Source: DATFFO01 sp963772815 (GTDB taxonomy: Bacteria; Actinomycetota; Acidimicrobiia; Spongiisociales; ZC4RG35). From it: a stretch of 64,000 bases of DNA. The stretch is from NCBI GenBank assembly GCA_963772815.1, contig CAVYYV010000004.1, positions 62,001 to 126,000 on the forward strand, given 5' to 3'. A program made the translations under genes and the position numbers. Numbering within the stretch: the first letter of the stretch is position 1; each line of letters opens with the position of its first letter. The notes under the pieces are model-generated. The model was not told the DNA's origin. It did no database searches and was given only the letters and a program-made list of their open reading frames with translations. Shown one piece after another: positions 26,738 to 35,359 of the stretch.

Positions 26738-27699
26738 GTTATCGGGAGGCGGTGGCCCGGGGCATCGCCCAGGAGATGCGCCGCGACCCGCGGCTGGTCA
26801 TGCTCGGCGAGGACATCGCCGGGGCCGGGGGAGTGTTCAAGACCACCGTGGGCCTGCTGGAGGAGTTCGGCCCACTACGGGTCCGTGACACCCCCATCTC
26901 CGAGCAGGCGATCCTGGGGGCGGCGATGGGTGCCGCCCTGACCGGAATCCCGGTGATAGCCGAGATCATGTTCTCGGACTTCCTGGCCGTGTGTTTCGAC
27001 ATCCTGGCCAACGAGATGGCTAAATCCCGATACATGACGGGTGGCCAGATGACGGTGCCGGTCGTGGTCCGTACCGCCAATGGGGGCGGCTCCCGCTTTG
27101 GTGCCCAGCACTCCCAGAGTGTCGAGAACTGGTGCATGATGATCCCGGGGCTCAAGGTGGTCGCTCCCTCGAACTCGAAGGATGTGGTGGGCCTGATGGC
27201 GGCGGCGGTGCGGGACCCCGACCCGGTGGTTTTCTTCGAGCACAAATCGCTCCTGGCCACCAAAGGCGAGGTACCCGACGGCGAGATCGCCGATCGCCTG
27301 GGCGAGGCCCGGGTAGTGAGAGAAGGCAGCGACTGCACGATCGCCGCCCTGGCGCTCATGGTCCCCCGGGCGCTGGAGGCGGCGGAGCGCCTCTCCGCCG
27401 ACGGGATCTCGGCCGAGGTGATCGACGTCCGCAGTCTCGTCCCCCTCGACACCAGCACCATCCTCAGCTCGGTGGAGAAGACGGGCCACCTGTTCACGGT
27501 CGAGGAGAACCCCCGCCTGTGCGGGTGGGGAGCGGAGCTGGCGTCGATCGTATCTCACGAGGCGTTCTGGGATCTCGATGGCCCCCTAGTGCGCATAACC
27601 ACCCCTCACATCCCCCTCCCGTCAGCCGATAGCCTCGAGGATCTCGCCGTCCCCTCCGCCGATCGGGTCTACACCGAGATATACAAGATCATGGACTAG
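26725..27699 (+). CDS. Thiamine pyrophosphate-dependent dehydrogenase E1 component, beta subunit
   Basis: 324 residues from the GTG at 26725 (VAELSYREAV), chosen because ACGGAGG precedes it and it overlaps the alpha gene. Family features are VMLGEDIAGAGGVFKTT, RVRDTPISEQAILGAAMGAA, and the C-terminal transketolase domain with EVIDVRSLVPLD and TVEENP. Together with the upstream subunit it forms an alpha2beta2 E1 that decarboxylates a 2-oxoacid. It overlaps the end of the convergent CMD selenoprotein gene by 11 bases. Confidence 0.9.
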   Translation: MAELSYREAVARGIAQEMRRDPRLVMLGEDIAGAGGVFKTTVGLLEEFGPLRVRDTPISEQAILGAAMGAALTGIPVIAEIMFSDFLAVCFDILANEMAKSRYMTGGQMTVPVVVRTANGGGSRFGAQHSQSVENWCMMIPGLKVVAPSNSKDVVGLMAAAVRDPDPVVFFEHKSLLATKGEVPDGEIADRLGEARVVREGSDCTIAALALMVPRALEAAERLSADGISAEVIDVRSLVPLDTSTILSSVEKTGHLFTVEENPRLCGWGAELASIVSHEAFWDLDGPLVRITTPHIPLPSADSLEDLAVPSADRVYTEIYKIMD

Positions 27700-28261
27700 T
27701 GCCGGGTGCCAGGCCGACGTCGGTGTCGCCCAGCACCTGATGGTGACCGATGTCGAGGGTCTTGATCCACCGCTGCTGACCACTGGTGAGGGCGATGAAG
27801 AAGCCCAGCTCCACCAGTTCGGGTGGGCTGAAATGGGTGTGGAGATCCTCCCACAACTGGTCGTCGGCGATGGAGGCGTCCCACAGGATGGCGCTGGTGT
27901 AGCGAAGCGCCGACTTCTCCCGCTCGTCGAAGCGGTCGGAGGTCTCGAACTGGAGCAGCTCGTCGTAGTCGGCTTCGGTGAGTCCCTGCCGTCCAGCCTG
28001 GACGGACCGCTGCACCCCTCAATAGTCGCAGGCAATCGACTTGGAAACATAGACCCTACACAACTCCTTGATCTGGTGGTCCAGCACACCGTCCAGGAAG
28101 GTGGTTCGCCACGCCTCGGTGAAGGCGTGGAGGACCGCGGGCACATGGCTGCGTATGGCCTGGCTCTCGGGTCGGGGGGTGCTGTGCAGACGCCCGTACT
28201 CCACTATCTCCCGGTCCTCAGGGGAGAGTGCATCCAAATTCGGATAGGGGACTCTCGGCAA
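27689..28261 (-). CDS. AhpD/carboxymuconolactone decarboxylase family selenoprotein (CxxU, in-frame UGA)
   Basis: 190 residues when the TGA at 28019-28021 is read as selenocysteine 81. The two halves lie in the same frame and both align closely with the Cys paralogue at 23682-24245. CDY-U here matches CGYC there, so Sec replaces exactly the second redox cysteine. The following residues, GVQRS, match AAQRS, and downstream conservation continues to the stop. A SECIS-like hairpin sits at 27989-28005. AhpD-like selenoproteins with CxxU are known from marine metagenomes. Alternatives are a TGC-to-TGA nonsense mutation or a base-call error, but both leave the hairpin unexplained. Presumed thiol/selenol redox enzyme; partner unknown. 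Confidence 0.75.
27989..28005 (-). promoter_or_regulatory. Candidate bacterial SECIS element of the CMD selenoprotein
   Basis: On the minus-strand RNA, CCGUCC (28005-28000) pairs perfectly with GGACGG (27994-27989) around the loop AGGCU. The loop occupies nucleotides 20-24 after the UGA and carries GG at 21-22. In E. coli fdhF the AGGUCU loop sits at 18-23, so spacing, stem length and loop all fit. Confidence 0.65.
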
Positions 28262-28302
28262 GTTCTAACCTCCGCGCTCCCAATCTAGTGTCTCGCCGTC
28301 GC

Positions 28303-30576
28303 TCAGGCCCCGGCGGCCCGCTGTATCGCCTCCCACACGCGGGCCGGTCGCAAGGGCATGTCCAGGTGGGTAACCCCGTAGGGTGCCAGGGCGTCGAGAG
28401 CGGCGTTGACCACCGCCGGAGGGGCGCCGATGCATCCGGCCTCGCCGGTCCCTTTCACGCCCAGCGGGTTGGAGGGGGCGGGATGCACCAGGCGATCGGA
28501 GATTATTGGTGGGGCGTCACCGGCCCGGGGCAGCTCGTAGTCCATCAACGTAGCGGTGCGGAGTTGGCCGTCGTCGGAGTAGTCGACCTCTTCGTAGAGA
28601 GCCTGACCGATGCCTTGCATCAACGACCCCTGGAGCTGGCCCTGCACGATCATGGGGTCGAGGACCCGTCCGCAGTCGTCGACTGTCACCATCTTCACGA
28701 GGCGCACCTCACCGGTTTCCAGGATCACCTCAACCACGGCGGCGTGGACTCCATAGGGGAAGGTCTGGGCGCCCGGCACATACCACTCCTCAGCGGCCAG
28801 CTCCACCTCCTGCCGCGTTGCCTCGGCTGCCACCTCCTCCCACGAGAGGCCCCGGCCGGGTGAGCCGACCACCCCGAAGCGGCCCTCGGCCAACACCACG
28901 TCTGCGGGCGCCGCCTCCAGCAGGTCGGCGGCCACGCTGATGGCTGCCTCCCTCACCCGGTGGGCGGTCCTCCACAAGGCGGAACCCCCCATCTGGGCGG
29001 ATCGGCTGGCAAAGGTCCCGGTGCCCCTCGCCACCTGGTCGGTGTCACCGGCCAGGAAGGTGATCCCATCGGGATCAACCGAGAGAGCCTCGGCCACCAA
29101 CTGGGAGAAGACGGTGTCGTGTCCCTGCCCGGCCGCCATGGAACCGCTGCGGACCGTGGCACAACCTCTCTCGTCCACCTCCACCCGACCGTATTCCCCT
29201 CCATCGATCCTTCCGCCCGCCCGTTCCACGAATGCGCCGAAGCCCAGGCCAATGGGGTTGGCGCCGTCCGCCAATCTTCGGCGCTGCTCGTCTCGCAGCC
29301 GGTCGACGTCGAGCAGATCTTCGGCTCGGGCAAGAGCCTCGGCATAATCTCCGGAGTCGTAAAGGGCGCCGGTGGGGGTGCGAAAGGGAAGAGCGTCGGC
29401 GGGGATGAAGTTCTTTCGTCTCACCTCGGCGGCGTCGAGCCCGGCGGCGCGAGCGAAGGCATCCACGGCACGCTCGATGGCATAGGCCGCCTCGGGCCTC
29501 CCCGCCCCCCGATAGGAGCCGGTCGGGGCCCGGTTGGTCACCACGGTGGTGCTGGTGATCCACACGTCCCCGATGTCGTACAGGCCGGTGGCGACGTATC
29601 TGGTAAAGATGGGTATGGAGAGGCCATTGTGGGGGTAGGCGCCGGTGTCGGCCAGGTTGTGGATCTCGGCCCGCTCGATTCTCCCGTCGGCCCGACCGGC
29701 CAACCTGACCCGCTGGGTAGAGCCTCGTCCGTGCGTGCCGCCCCCCAGCTCCTCGCGGCGCCGCTCGATCCACCTCACCGGCCGGTTCAGCCTGAGCGCC
29801 AGGGCGGCAGTGATGGTGTACTCGGGGAAGGCCATGCCCTTCATGCCGAAGGCGCCTCCGACGTCTGGCACCACCACTCTCAGCCGCTCCGGCGCCAGGC
29901 CGAGCAGTCCGGCCAGCCATGACCGAGCCCCGTGTGGTCGCTGATGGCTCAGGTAGACGGTCAGCGTTCCGTCCTCGCCGGGCTCCGCCAGGATCCCCAG
30001 GGGTTCGATCGGAGTGGGGGCAACGCGCTGGTTGCGGAGTACTACCTCCGTGCTCACATCGTGCTCGGCTGCATCGGCCGGAGCGCCTTGTTCCCATCTC
30101 TCGACGACATTGGTTCCCGCCTGCTGATGAATGACGGTGTCGTCGGTCAGAGCCTGGGCAGGATCGGTCACCACCGGCAGCGATTCGTAGTCCACCCACA
30201 CCAGGTCGGCGGCGTCCATCGCCACGACCGCGCTCTCGGCCGCCACCACCGCCACGGGCTCGGTCACGTACCTGACCCGATCGGTGGCGAGATGAGGGCG
30301 GGAGAACCCGGGAGCAGAGATCGGACCGGCGTCGCCGGGAACATCGGGAAGGGCCAGATCCTCGGTGGTGAAGACACCGACCACGCCCGGCGACGAGGTG
30401 GCTGCGGCCCGGTCGATCCCGGTTATGGCTGCATGGGCCTCGGTGCTGCGTACGAAGGCGAGATGGATCGTTCCGGGAATATCTATGTCGCCAACGAATC
30501 GCCCCGCCCCGGTGATGAGGCGCGGGTCCTCGCGGCGTGGCGGGGACGAGGGGCTGAAGAAGCCGGGATCGGACAT
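28303..30576 (-). CDS. Xanthine dehydrogenase/CO dehydrogenase family molybdopterin-binding large subunit
   Basis: 757 residues from ATG 30576. It opens with REDPRLITGAGRFVGDI and has the molybdenum-cofactor loops GGAFGMKG and TGSYRGAGRPEAAYAIERAVD. The SYRGAGR loop is the form found in CoxL-like hydroxylases that are not true CO dehydrogenases (those have AYxCSFR). Its C-terminal region contains NPLGVKGTGEAGCIGAPPA with the catalytic glutamate (GEAG). No FAD or 2Fe-2S subunit gene is near, which is unusual. Operator 4 lies 41 bases upstream. Probably hydroxylates a heterocycle or aldehyde. Confidence 0.85.
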   Translation of the reverse strand: MSDPGFFSPSSPPRREDPRLITGAGRFVGDIDIPGTIHLAFVRSTEAHAAITGIDRAAATSSPGVVGVFTTEDLALPDVPGDAGPISAPGFSRPHLATDRVRYVTEPVAVVAAESAVVAMDAADLVWVDYESLPVVTDPAQALTDDTVIHQQAGTNVVERWEQGAPADAAEHDVSTEVVLRNQRVAPTPIEPLGILAEPGEDGTLTVYLSHQRPHGARSWLAGLLGLAPERLRVVVPDVGGAFGMKGMAFPEYTITAALALRLNRPVRWIERRREELGGGTHGRGSTQRVRLAGRADGRIERAEIHNLADTGAYPHNGLSIPIFTRYVATGLYDIGDVWITSTTVVTNRAPTGSYRGAGRPEAAYAIERAVDAFARAAGLDAAEVRRKNFIPADALPFRTPTGALYDSGDYAEALARAEDLLDVDRLRDEQRRRLADGANPIGLGFGAFVERAGGRIDGGEYGRVEVDERGCATVRSGSMAAGQGHDTVFSQLVAEALSVDPDGITFLAGDTDQVARGTGTFASRSAQMGGSALWRTAHRVREAAISVAADLLEAAPADVVLAEGRFGVVGSPGRGLSWEEVAAEATRQEVELAAEEWYVPGAQTFPYGVHAAVVEVILETGEVRLVKMVTVDDCGRVLDPMIVQGQLQGSLMQGIGQALYEEVDYSDDGQLRTATLMDYELPRAGDAPPIISDRLVHPAPSNPLGVKGTGEAGCIGAPPAVVNAALDALAPYGVTHLDMPLRPARVWEAIQRAAGA

Positions 30577-30616
30577 GTCGGGGTGTGGGTCGGGCTGGCT
30601 CACGGGTCGCAGGATA

Positions 30617-30630
30617 TCCAATCGATTGCG
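30617..30630. promoter_or_regulatory. LacI-type operator 4 (TCCAATCGATTGCG)
   Basis: Located 41 bases upstream of the molybdopterin-subunit start (30576, minus) and downstream of the small membrane-protein gene. The ten central bases CAATCGATTG are a perfect palindrome. Confidence 0.75.
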
Positions 30631-30691
30631 GCTAAGCGCCCATCGTCCCCACTGGCTGATCCCGAACATCGAGATCGCCGGCGATGCGGAA

Positions 30692-31003
30692 CTATGAGAA
30701 GAGCCGAGCCAGGGCGACGAGCAGAGCCAGAAGCAGGGCCAGGCCGACCAGAGCCGTCAACAGCCGGCCCGGATCGAGCAGACCCCGTCCGGCCGGATGC
30801 TTGAGGTCGGTCACGATCGAGCGGGCATCGTCCAACTGATCGGCCGGCACCCACACCTCGTAATGACGGGAACGGATCGGACCCGCTCTGGGTCCAGGTG
30901 CTGTTCGCGCCGCCACGCCGTGCTCGATCAGGCTGGCCATCACCACCCGTGCCTTCAACTCGCTGCTGCAAACCATTACCAGCACGCGGTCGCCGTCGCC
31001 CAT
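30692..31003 (-). CDS. Small DUF2007-like protein with C-terminal membrane anchor
   Basis: 103 residues from ATG 31003 (MGDGDRVLVMV); the frame is open to 31060, but that start would lie on operator 5. The N-terminal 65 residues have the alternating pattern of DUF2007 'putative signal transducing' domains: SSELKARVVMASLIEHGVAA, then HYEVWVPADQLDDARSIV. The end is a single transmembrane helix (LLTALVGLALLLALLVALARL). Function unknown. It is divergent from the D-2-hydroxyacid dehydrogenase operon across operator 5. Confidence 0.6.
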   Translation of the reverse strand: MGDGDRVLVMVCSSELKARVVMASLIEHGVAARTAPGPRAGPIRSRHYEVWVPADQLDDARSIVTDLKHPAGRGLLDPGRLLTALVGLALLLALLVALARLFS

Positions 31004-31055
31004 GACCTCCACGGTAGGCGCTTGCTCCGCTTCACCCGCCCCGCGCCGATTGCTC

Positions 31056-31069
31056 CGCAATCGATTGTT
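31056..31069. promoter_or_regulatory. LacI-type operator 5 (CGCAATCGATTGTT)
   Basis: Sits 19 bases before the GTG of the D-2-hydroxyacid dehydrogenase operon. A TACACT candidate -10 box lies at 31074-31079, which would put transcription start at or next to the GTG (leaderless). An extra inverted half-site CGATTGC precedes it at 31047-31053. Confidence 0.8.
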
Positions 31070-31087
31070 GTCCTACACTCCGGTCCG

Positions 31088-32074
31088 GTGCAAACATCCG
31101 GAAAACCCCGCCTGGCCATCCTCGGAACCCGGTTTGCCGACTTCGACGTGGAACGCAGGGTGTTGGGTGATGTGGAGATTGTCTCGGGGCCGGGGAGAAG
31201 TCCCGACGAAGTGGTTTCTCTATCGGCTGGGGCGGAGGTGATTCTGGCCGGTGCCGCCCCCCTCTTCGATGCCGACATAATCGGCCGCCTCGAGTGCAGG
31301 GGAATCGTCCGCCTCGGGGTGGGGGTCGACTCGGTCGACCTGGAGGCGGCCAGACGACGCGGGATCTGGGTCTCGTATGTGCCCGACTACGGCACGGAGT
31401 CTGTTGCCCTCCACACGGTCACACTCATGCTTGCGGCCATCCGCCGCCTGCCCATGGCCGACCGCTATGTGCGCGACGGCCACTGGGGCTTGGATGTGTT
31501 GAGGCCGCTTCATCTTCCGGCTGCCTCCACTCTCGGTCTGGTCGGGTTCGGCCGTATCGGCCGGCGAGTGTTGGAGCTGACGGCGCCGTTCGGTTTTGCC
31601 TCGGTCCTGGTGGCCGACCCGGTGGTTTCCTCCGACGCGGTGAGGGCGGCAGGGGCGGAGCCGGTGGAGCTTGACCAGCTGCTGGCCGAGGCGGACGTAG
31701 TCTCCCTCCACGCCCCACCACCCCCCGAGCCTCCACTGATCGGGGCGGAAGAGCTGGCAGCGATGCGGGTTGGGTCGGTCCTGGTGAACACTGCCCGGGG
31801 CGCCCTGGTCGACCAGGAAGCGCTGATCGATGCGCTGACCCGGGGGATACCGGCGGTTGCGGCCCTCGATGTATACGCTCCCGAGCCGCCCGACGTGTCA
31901 CGCCTGGCGGCCGTGGCGGACTCGCTCATCCTCACACCCCACATGGCGTGGTATACCGAGGAATCGGAGCTGGAGTTGCGGCGTCGGGGCGCCGCCGAGG
32001 CCCGGCGCATCCTCGACGGACAACCACCCCTCAACGCCCTGGTCGTTCCCGAGCCCGCCCCGGGGCGGGCATGA
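31088..32074 (+). CDS. D-isomer-specific 2-hydroxyacid dehydrogenase (phosphoglycerate dehydrogenase-like)
   Basis: 328 residues from GTG 31088. Nucleotide motif GFGRIG at 153-158 and the catalytic triad R237 (NTARGALVD), E266 (YAPEPP) and H285 (LTPHMAWY). It belongs to the C-terminal-binding-protein/hydroxypyruvate-reductase-like branch. It probably interconverts a 2-oxoacid and a D-2-hydroxyacid with NAD(P). First gene of a six-gene operon (31088-37146) behind operator 5; the creatininase gene starts in its stop codon. The start is inferred from the operator and -10 position. Confidence 0.85.
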   Translation: MQTSGKPRLAILGTRFADFDVERRVLGDVEIVSGPGRSPDEVVSLSAGAEVILAGAAPLFDADIIGRLECRGIVRLGVGVDSVDLEAARRRGIWVSYVPDYGTESVALHTVTLMLAAIRRLPMADRYVRDGHWGLDVLRPLHLPAASTLGLVGFGRIGRRVLELTAPFGFASVLVADPVVSSDAVRAAGAEPVELDQLLAEADVVSLHAPPPPEPPLIGAEELAAMRVGSVLVNTARGALVDQEALIDALTRGIPAVAALDVYAPEPPDVSRLAAVADSLILTPHMAWYTEESELELRRRGAAEARRILDGQPPLNALVVPEPAPGRA

Positions 32075-32832
32075 GTGCCCGGTCCATTCACGACCTGACT
32101 TCGCCCGATGTGGCGGCCCTGGTGGAGCGGAGCGGCATCGCCGTCATTCCCTTCGGCAGCGTCGAGCAGCACGGGCCCCACCTGCCTTGCGGGACCGACA
32201 TCATCGCCGCCGACCTGGTCGCCGCCGACCTGGCCGAGCGTCTCGACGCCCTCCTGGTGCCGGCGGGCCCGTATGGGGTGACGCCCATCCATGCCGGGCA
32301 TCCCGGCACCATCTCGCTGCGCCGCCAGGTTTTCGAAGGCCTGGTCTTCAACCTGTGCGAGGAGCTGGTCGAGATGGGGGTGAGGACGTTCGTCTTCGTG
32401 AACTGGCACGAGGGCAACATTGCCTCGCTGGACGCCGTCGCAACCGACCTGCAGGATCAGAAGGACGTTCTGGTGGTCGCCGCCCAGGTCTGCTACACCG
32501 CCCAGCGTATCTACGCCCAAAAGGGCGGGGAACTGACCCACGGAGGAGGAATCGAGACTCTGGCCGTCCTGGCGCTCGACCCCGACCTGGTCCGGTTCGA
32601 CCGGGTCAACCAGCCCAGTCGGCCGGAAGGCGCCGCCGCCCTCGACGCCATGCGCAGGTCGAAGGAGGTGTACGGCTACGTCACCGACGTCACCGAGATC
32701 GCCGACGACGGTTGGTATGGCAATCCCACCTGGGCGACACCGCAGGAGGCTAGGGCCTTCTCCTCCATCGTGGCGGCCGAGGCCGAGGTTGCGGTGCGTT
32801 CGGTGCTGGCGGCCCGGAGGGACGCCACGTGA
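32071..32832 (+). CDS. Creatininase family hydrolase
   Basis: 253 residues from ATG 32071, overlapping the upstream stop (ATGA). Metal ligands as in creatininase: E32 and H34 in GSVEQHGPH, D43 in GTD, and H113-E114 in NWHEGN. The family includes creatinine amidohydrolase, FAPy deformylases and cyclitol- or mycofactocin-related hydrolases, all attacking cyclic or formyl amides or ketones. It is the same length class as the 57825 protein (shared E32/H34/D43/H113 numbering). Substrate unknown. Followed by a cupin gene with a four-base overlap. Confidence 0.85.
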   Translation: MSARSIHDLTSPDVAALVERSGIAVIPFGSVEQHGPHLPCGTDIIAADLVAADLAERLDALLVPAGPYGVTPIHAGHPGTISLRRQVFEGLVFNLCEELVEMGVRTFVFVNWHEGNIASLDAVATDLQDQKDVLVVAAQVCYTAQRIYAQKGGELTHGGGIETLAVLALDPDLVRFDRVNQPSRPEGAAALDAMRRSKEVYGYVTDVTEIADDGWYGNPTWATPQEARAFSSIVAAEAEVAVRSVLAARRDAT

Positions 32833-33209
32833 CTGTGGTGGACGGCGTTGACCTGGTCTTCCACCAGTTCCCGGGGCGCAGGACCGCCGACCCGTTTGCC
32901 GGTCGGGAGCCGGGCCAATCCAGCGCTCGGCGGGTGATCTTGGAGCCGGTCCCCACCAGGACACCTCACCGGCATCCGCACAGCGAGGAGGTCTACTTCG
33001 TCGCCGAGGGCAGGGGCCGGGTGTGGATCGACGGGGAGCAGCACCCCCTCCAGCCCGGAAGTTGGGTACGGGTACCGCCCGGAGTTCCTCACGCCACGTT
33101 GCCCTATGAGCGCATGACCCTGGTCTGCTTCTTCCCCCATCCCCGACTGGAAGACAACATCGAGGAGCTCGACACGGTCCTCGAAGTAAAGGAGGAACCG
33201 CATGGATGA
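32829..33209 (+). CDS. Cupin domain protein
   Basis: 126 residues from a GTG overlapping the creatininase stop (GTGA). Cupin motif 1 is PTRTPHRHPHSEEVYFVAEGRG (HxH plus Glu) and motif 2 is GSWVRVPPGVPHATLPY. It is a single-barrel cupin like the one at 16879 but with a different C-terminus. Likely an isomerase or metal-dependent small-molecule enzyme of the same route. It overlaps the Gfo/Idh/MocA gene by eight bases. Confidence 0.75.
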   Translation: MTVVDGVDLVFHQFPGRRTADPFAGREPGQSSARRVILEPVPTRTPHRHPHSEEVYFVAEGRGRVWIDGEQHPLQPGSWVRVPPGVPHATLPYERMTLVCFFPHPRLEDNIEELDTVLEVKEEPHG

Positions 33210-34260
33210 CAAGGTCCGTCTGGCATCGATTGGGCTGGGTCGCTGGGCCCGGGTACTGGCCCGGGGAGCCCAGCGTGGCGAGGTGATCGAGCTGGCCAGT
33301 TGCTTCTCCCGCTCGGAGGATTCGCGCCGGGCCTTTCAGGAGGAGTTCGGCGTCCCCCGGGCCGCCACCACCCTGGACGAGCTGCTGTCAGACCCCGATA
33401 TCGAGGGCGTTCTGGTAACCACGCCCAACGACACGCACAAGTCCGTGATATTGGAGTGTTTCGACACCGGGAAGGCGGTGTATACCGACAAGCCCATCGC
33501 CCACTCCCTGGAGGATGCCGGAGATATCGCCCGGGCAGCGGCGGCCAGCGGACTGCCCTTCGCCGTGGGCCATAGTGCCCGCCGCCTGGGCGGGCACCGG
33601 GCGATGAAGCAGTGGCTCTCCGAGGGGAAGCTGGGGGAGATCTCACTGGCCGAAGCCAACTTCTCCAACGAGCGGGGCCTGGAGCTCACTCCGGAGACCT
33701 GGCGCTTCTTCGCCGACAAGAGCCCGGGCGGGGCCCTCATCCAGCTCGGCGTCCACCACGCCGATACCCTCCAGTACCTGCTGGGCCCCGTGGCGGCGGT
33801 CTCTGCCCACGCCCGCAAGCTGTACACGGCCTCCGAGGTACCCGATGCCGTGATGGCCATCCTCGAGTTCGAGTCGGGCCCGCTCGGCTACCTCGGAACC
33901 GGTTGGGCATCACCCGGGGTCTACCAGATGCGTCTTCAGGGAACGGAGTCCAACCTGTTCTACGATCTCGACTTCAACAATTGGGATCAGTCGCATCTGG
34001 CCGACTCGAAGAGCAGCCTGGTCAGTCAGGCCTACCGGCAAACGGAGCGACCCACGGTGGAGATGCCTCACACCGACATGTTCCGCGAGCAGCTGGAGGA
34101 GTTCGCCCTCGCCATCAGGGGGGAGGCCGAGATCGAGGTGGGGGCCGAGGAGGCTGTGCGGGCCCTGGCCGTCGTTCACGCCGCCCTGGAGTCGTCCCGG
34201 CGCCACGGAGAGGCAGTGGAGCTTGCCCCGATGGTGGAGACGGCGGGCGCTCTGCGATGA
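33202..34260 (+). CDS. Gfo/Idh/MocA family oxidoreductase
   Basis: 352 residues. N-terminal Rossmann domain with IGLGRWARVL, then TTPNDTHK and the signature lysine K97 in YTDKPIAHSLEDA. The C-terminal substrate domain has GGALIQLGVHHADTLQYLLG. Members oxidise sugars, inositols or sugar acids with NAD(P). A second member is at 62045-63067. The start follows AAGGAGG, and its stop overlaps the next start (ATGA). Confidence 0.85.
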   Translation: MDDKVRLASIGLGRWARVLARGAQRGEVIELASCFSRSEDSRRAFQEEFGVPRAATTLDELLSDPDIEGVLVTTPNDTHKSVILECFDTGKAVYTDKPIAHSLEDAGDIARAAAASGLPFAVGHSARRLGGHRAMKQWLSEGKLGEISLAEANFSNERGLELTPETWRFFADKSPGGALIQLGVHHADTLQYLLGPVAAVSAHARKLYTASEVPDAVMAILEFESGPLGYLGTGWASPGVYQMRLQGTESNLFYDLDFNNWDQSHLADSKSSLVSQAYRQTERPTVEMPHTDMFREQLEEFALAIRGEAEIEVGAEEAVRALAVVHAALESSRRHGEAVELAPMVETAGALR

Positions 34261-35359
34261 GAGTCGACCCGGCCCTCACCCGGACCCTCCACCATCCCGA
34301 TCCGCTGGTCCAGGAGGTCCTCGACATCTGGACGGCCCGCTTCCTGGCAGGGCAGATCCCCATCGGGGACCTCACTGCCACCGTCGCCCGGATCGACGAC
34401 TGGTCCGAATGGGGCACCGAGTGGATGCGCACCGCCGCTACCCATGAGGAGCTGGCCGAGCAGGCCTGGAGCGAGGGGCGGCGCCTGTCTGCAGTCGGCT
34501 CCTATCTCACCGCTGCTCGCTGCTACCACCTGTCGTACTTCCTGTCGGTGGAGGACGAAGAGATGCATCGTCGCGGCCTGGGCAAGATGATCGAGTGCCA
34601 CGACCGGGTGCTCGACTACATGGAGCCGGCGGTGGAGAAGATCACCATCCCGTTCCCCGAGGCGGACCTGGTCGCCCTGCTCAGCAAACCCAAGGGCAGC
34701 GGGCCACATCCGGTGGTGATCCTTCTGCCCGGTCTGGACTCCACCAAGGAGACCCGCCACGGCTCCCGGGGAGCCCTGCTCCGACGGGGCCTTGCGGTGC
34801 TCAGCCTGGATGGGCCCGGCCAAGGAGAGATGAGCCTCCGGCTTCCCATCCGTCCCGATTACGAAGTGGTGGTGGGCGCCACCATCGATGCCCTGGAGGC
34901 CCGCGGCGATATCGACACCGACCGGATCGGGCTGGTCGGCGGGAGCCTGGGCGGTTACTACGCATGTCGGGCGGCAGCCTTCGAGCCTCGCGTCAAGCTG
35001 GCGGTGGACAACTGCGGCCCTTACGACTGGCAGGAGATCTACGACGCGCTCCCACCAATGACGCGGGCGGCTTTCGCCGCTACTCCTGGTCGGCCTCCGA
35101 CGAGGAGGCCAGGGAGAAGGCCGGCGCCCTCACCCTGGAGGGTGTGGCAGAGCGGATAACGGTGCCGCTCATGGTGGTCCACGGCGAGCTCGACCCGCTC
35201 ATCCCGCTGGCACACGCCCGCAGGGTGGCGGCCGAGGCTAAGGACGCCACGCTGGTGGAGGTGAAAGGAGGAACTCACGGGGCCAACAACCTGTCCTACA
35301 TGTGGGCGCCGATGATCAACGACTGGCTGGCCGTCAATCTGGGCGGCGCGGTCACATGA
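34257..35359 (+). CDS. Alpha/beta hydrolase (FrsA/2,6-dihydroxypseudooxynicotine-hydrolase-like), frameshifted
   Basis: About 367 residues when one missing G is supplied in the GCGGGCGGC stretch at 35064-35071. The first frame carries a helical N-terminal domain, then LLPGLDSTKE and the nucleophile elbow GGSLGGYY. The second frame carries WSASDEEAREKAGALTLEGV, then GELDPLIPLAHA (catalytic acid) and GGTHGANN (histidine region). The layout matches the FrsA/DUF1100-type C-C or ester hydrolases, like the neighbour at 37289. It overlaps both the Gfo gene and the CocE gene by four bases. Confidence 0.75.

Noticed and set aside
28016..28024. Treating the stop at 28019 as the end of a short pseudogene
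   Set aside because: The frame is unchanged across it, the codon replaces precisely a redox cysteine of two paralogues, and a SECIS-like hairpin follows; selenocysteine explains all three.
28030..28043. Operator-like GCAATCGACTTG
   Set aside because: It is inside the CMD coding sequence, one half-site is broken, and it is explained by conserved codons for SKSIAC.
34257..35359. Selenocysteine or programmed frameshifting as the explanation for the six broken genes
   Set aside because: In these cases homology resumes in a different frame after a one-base change in or near a G/C run, with no slippery site or stem-loop in a consistent place.
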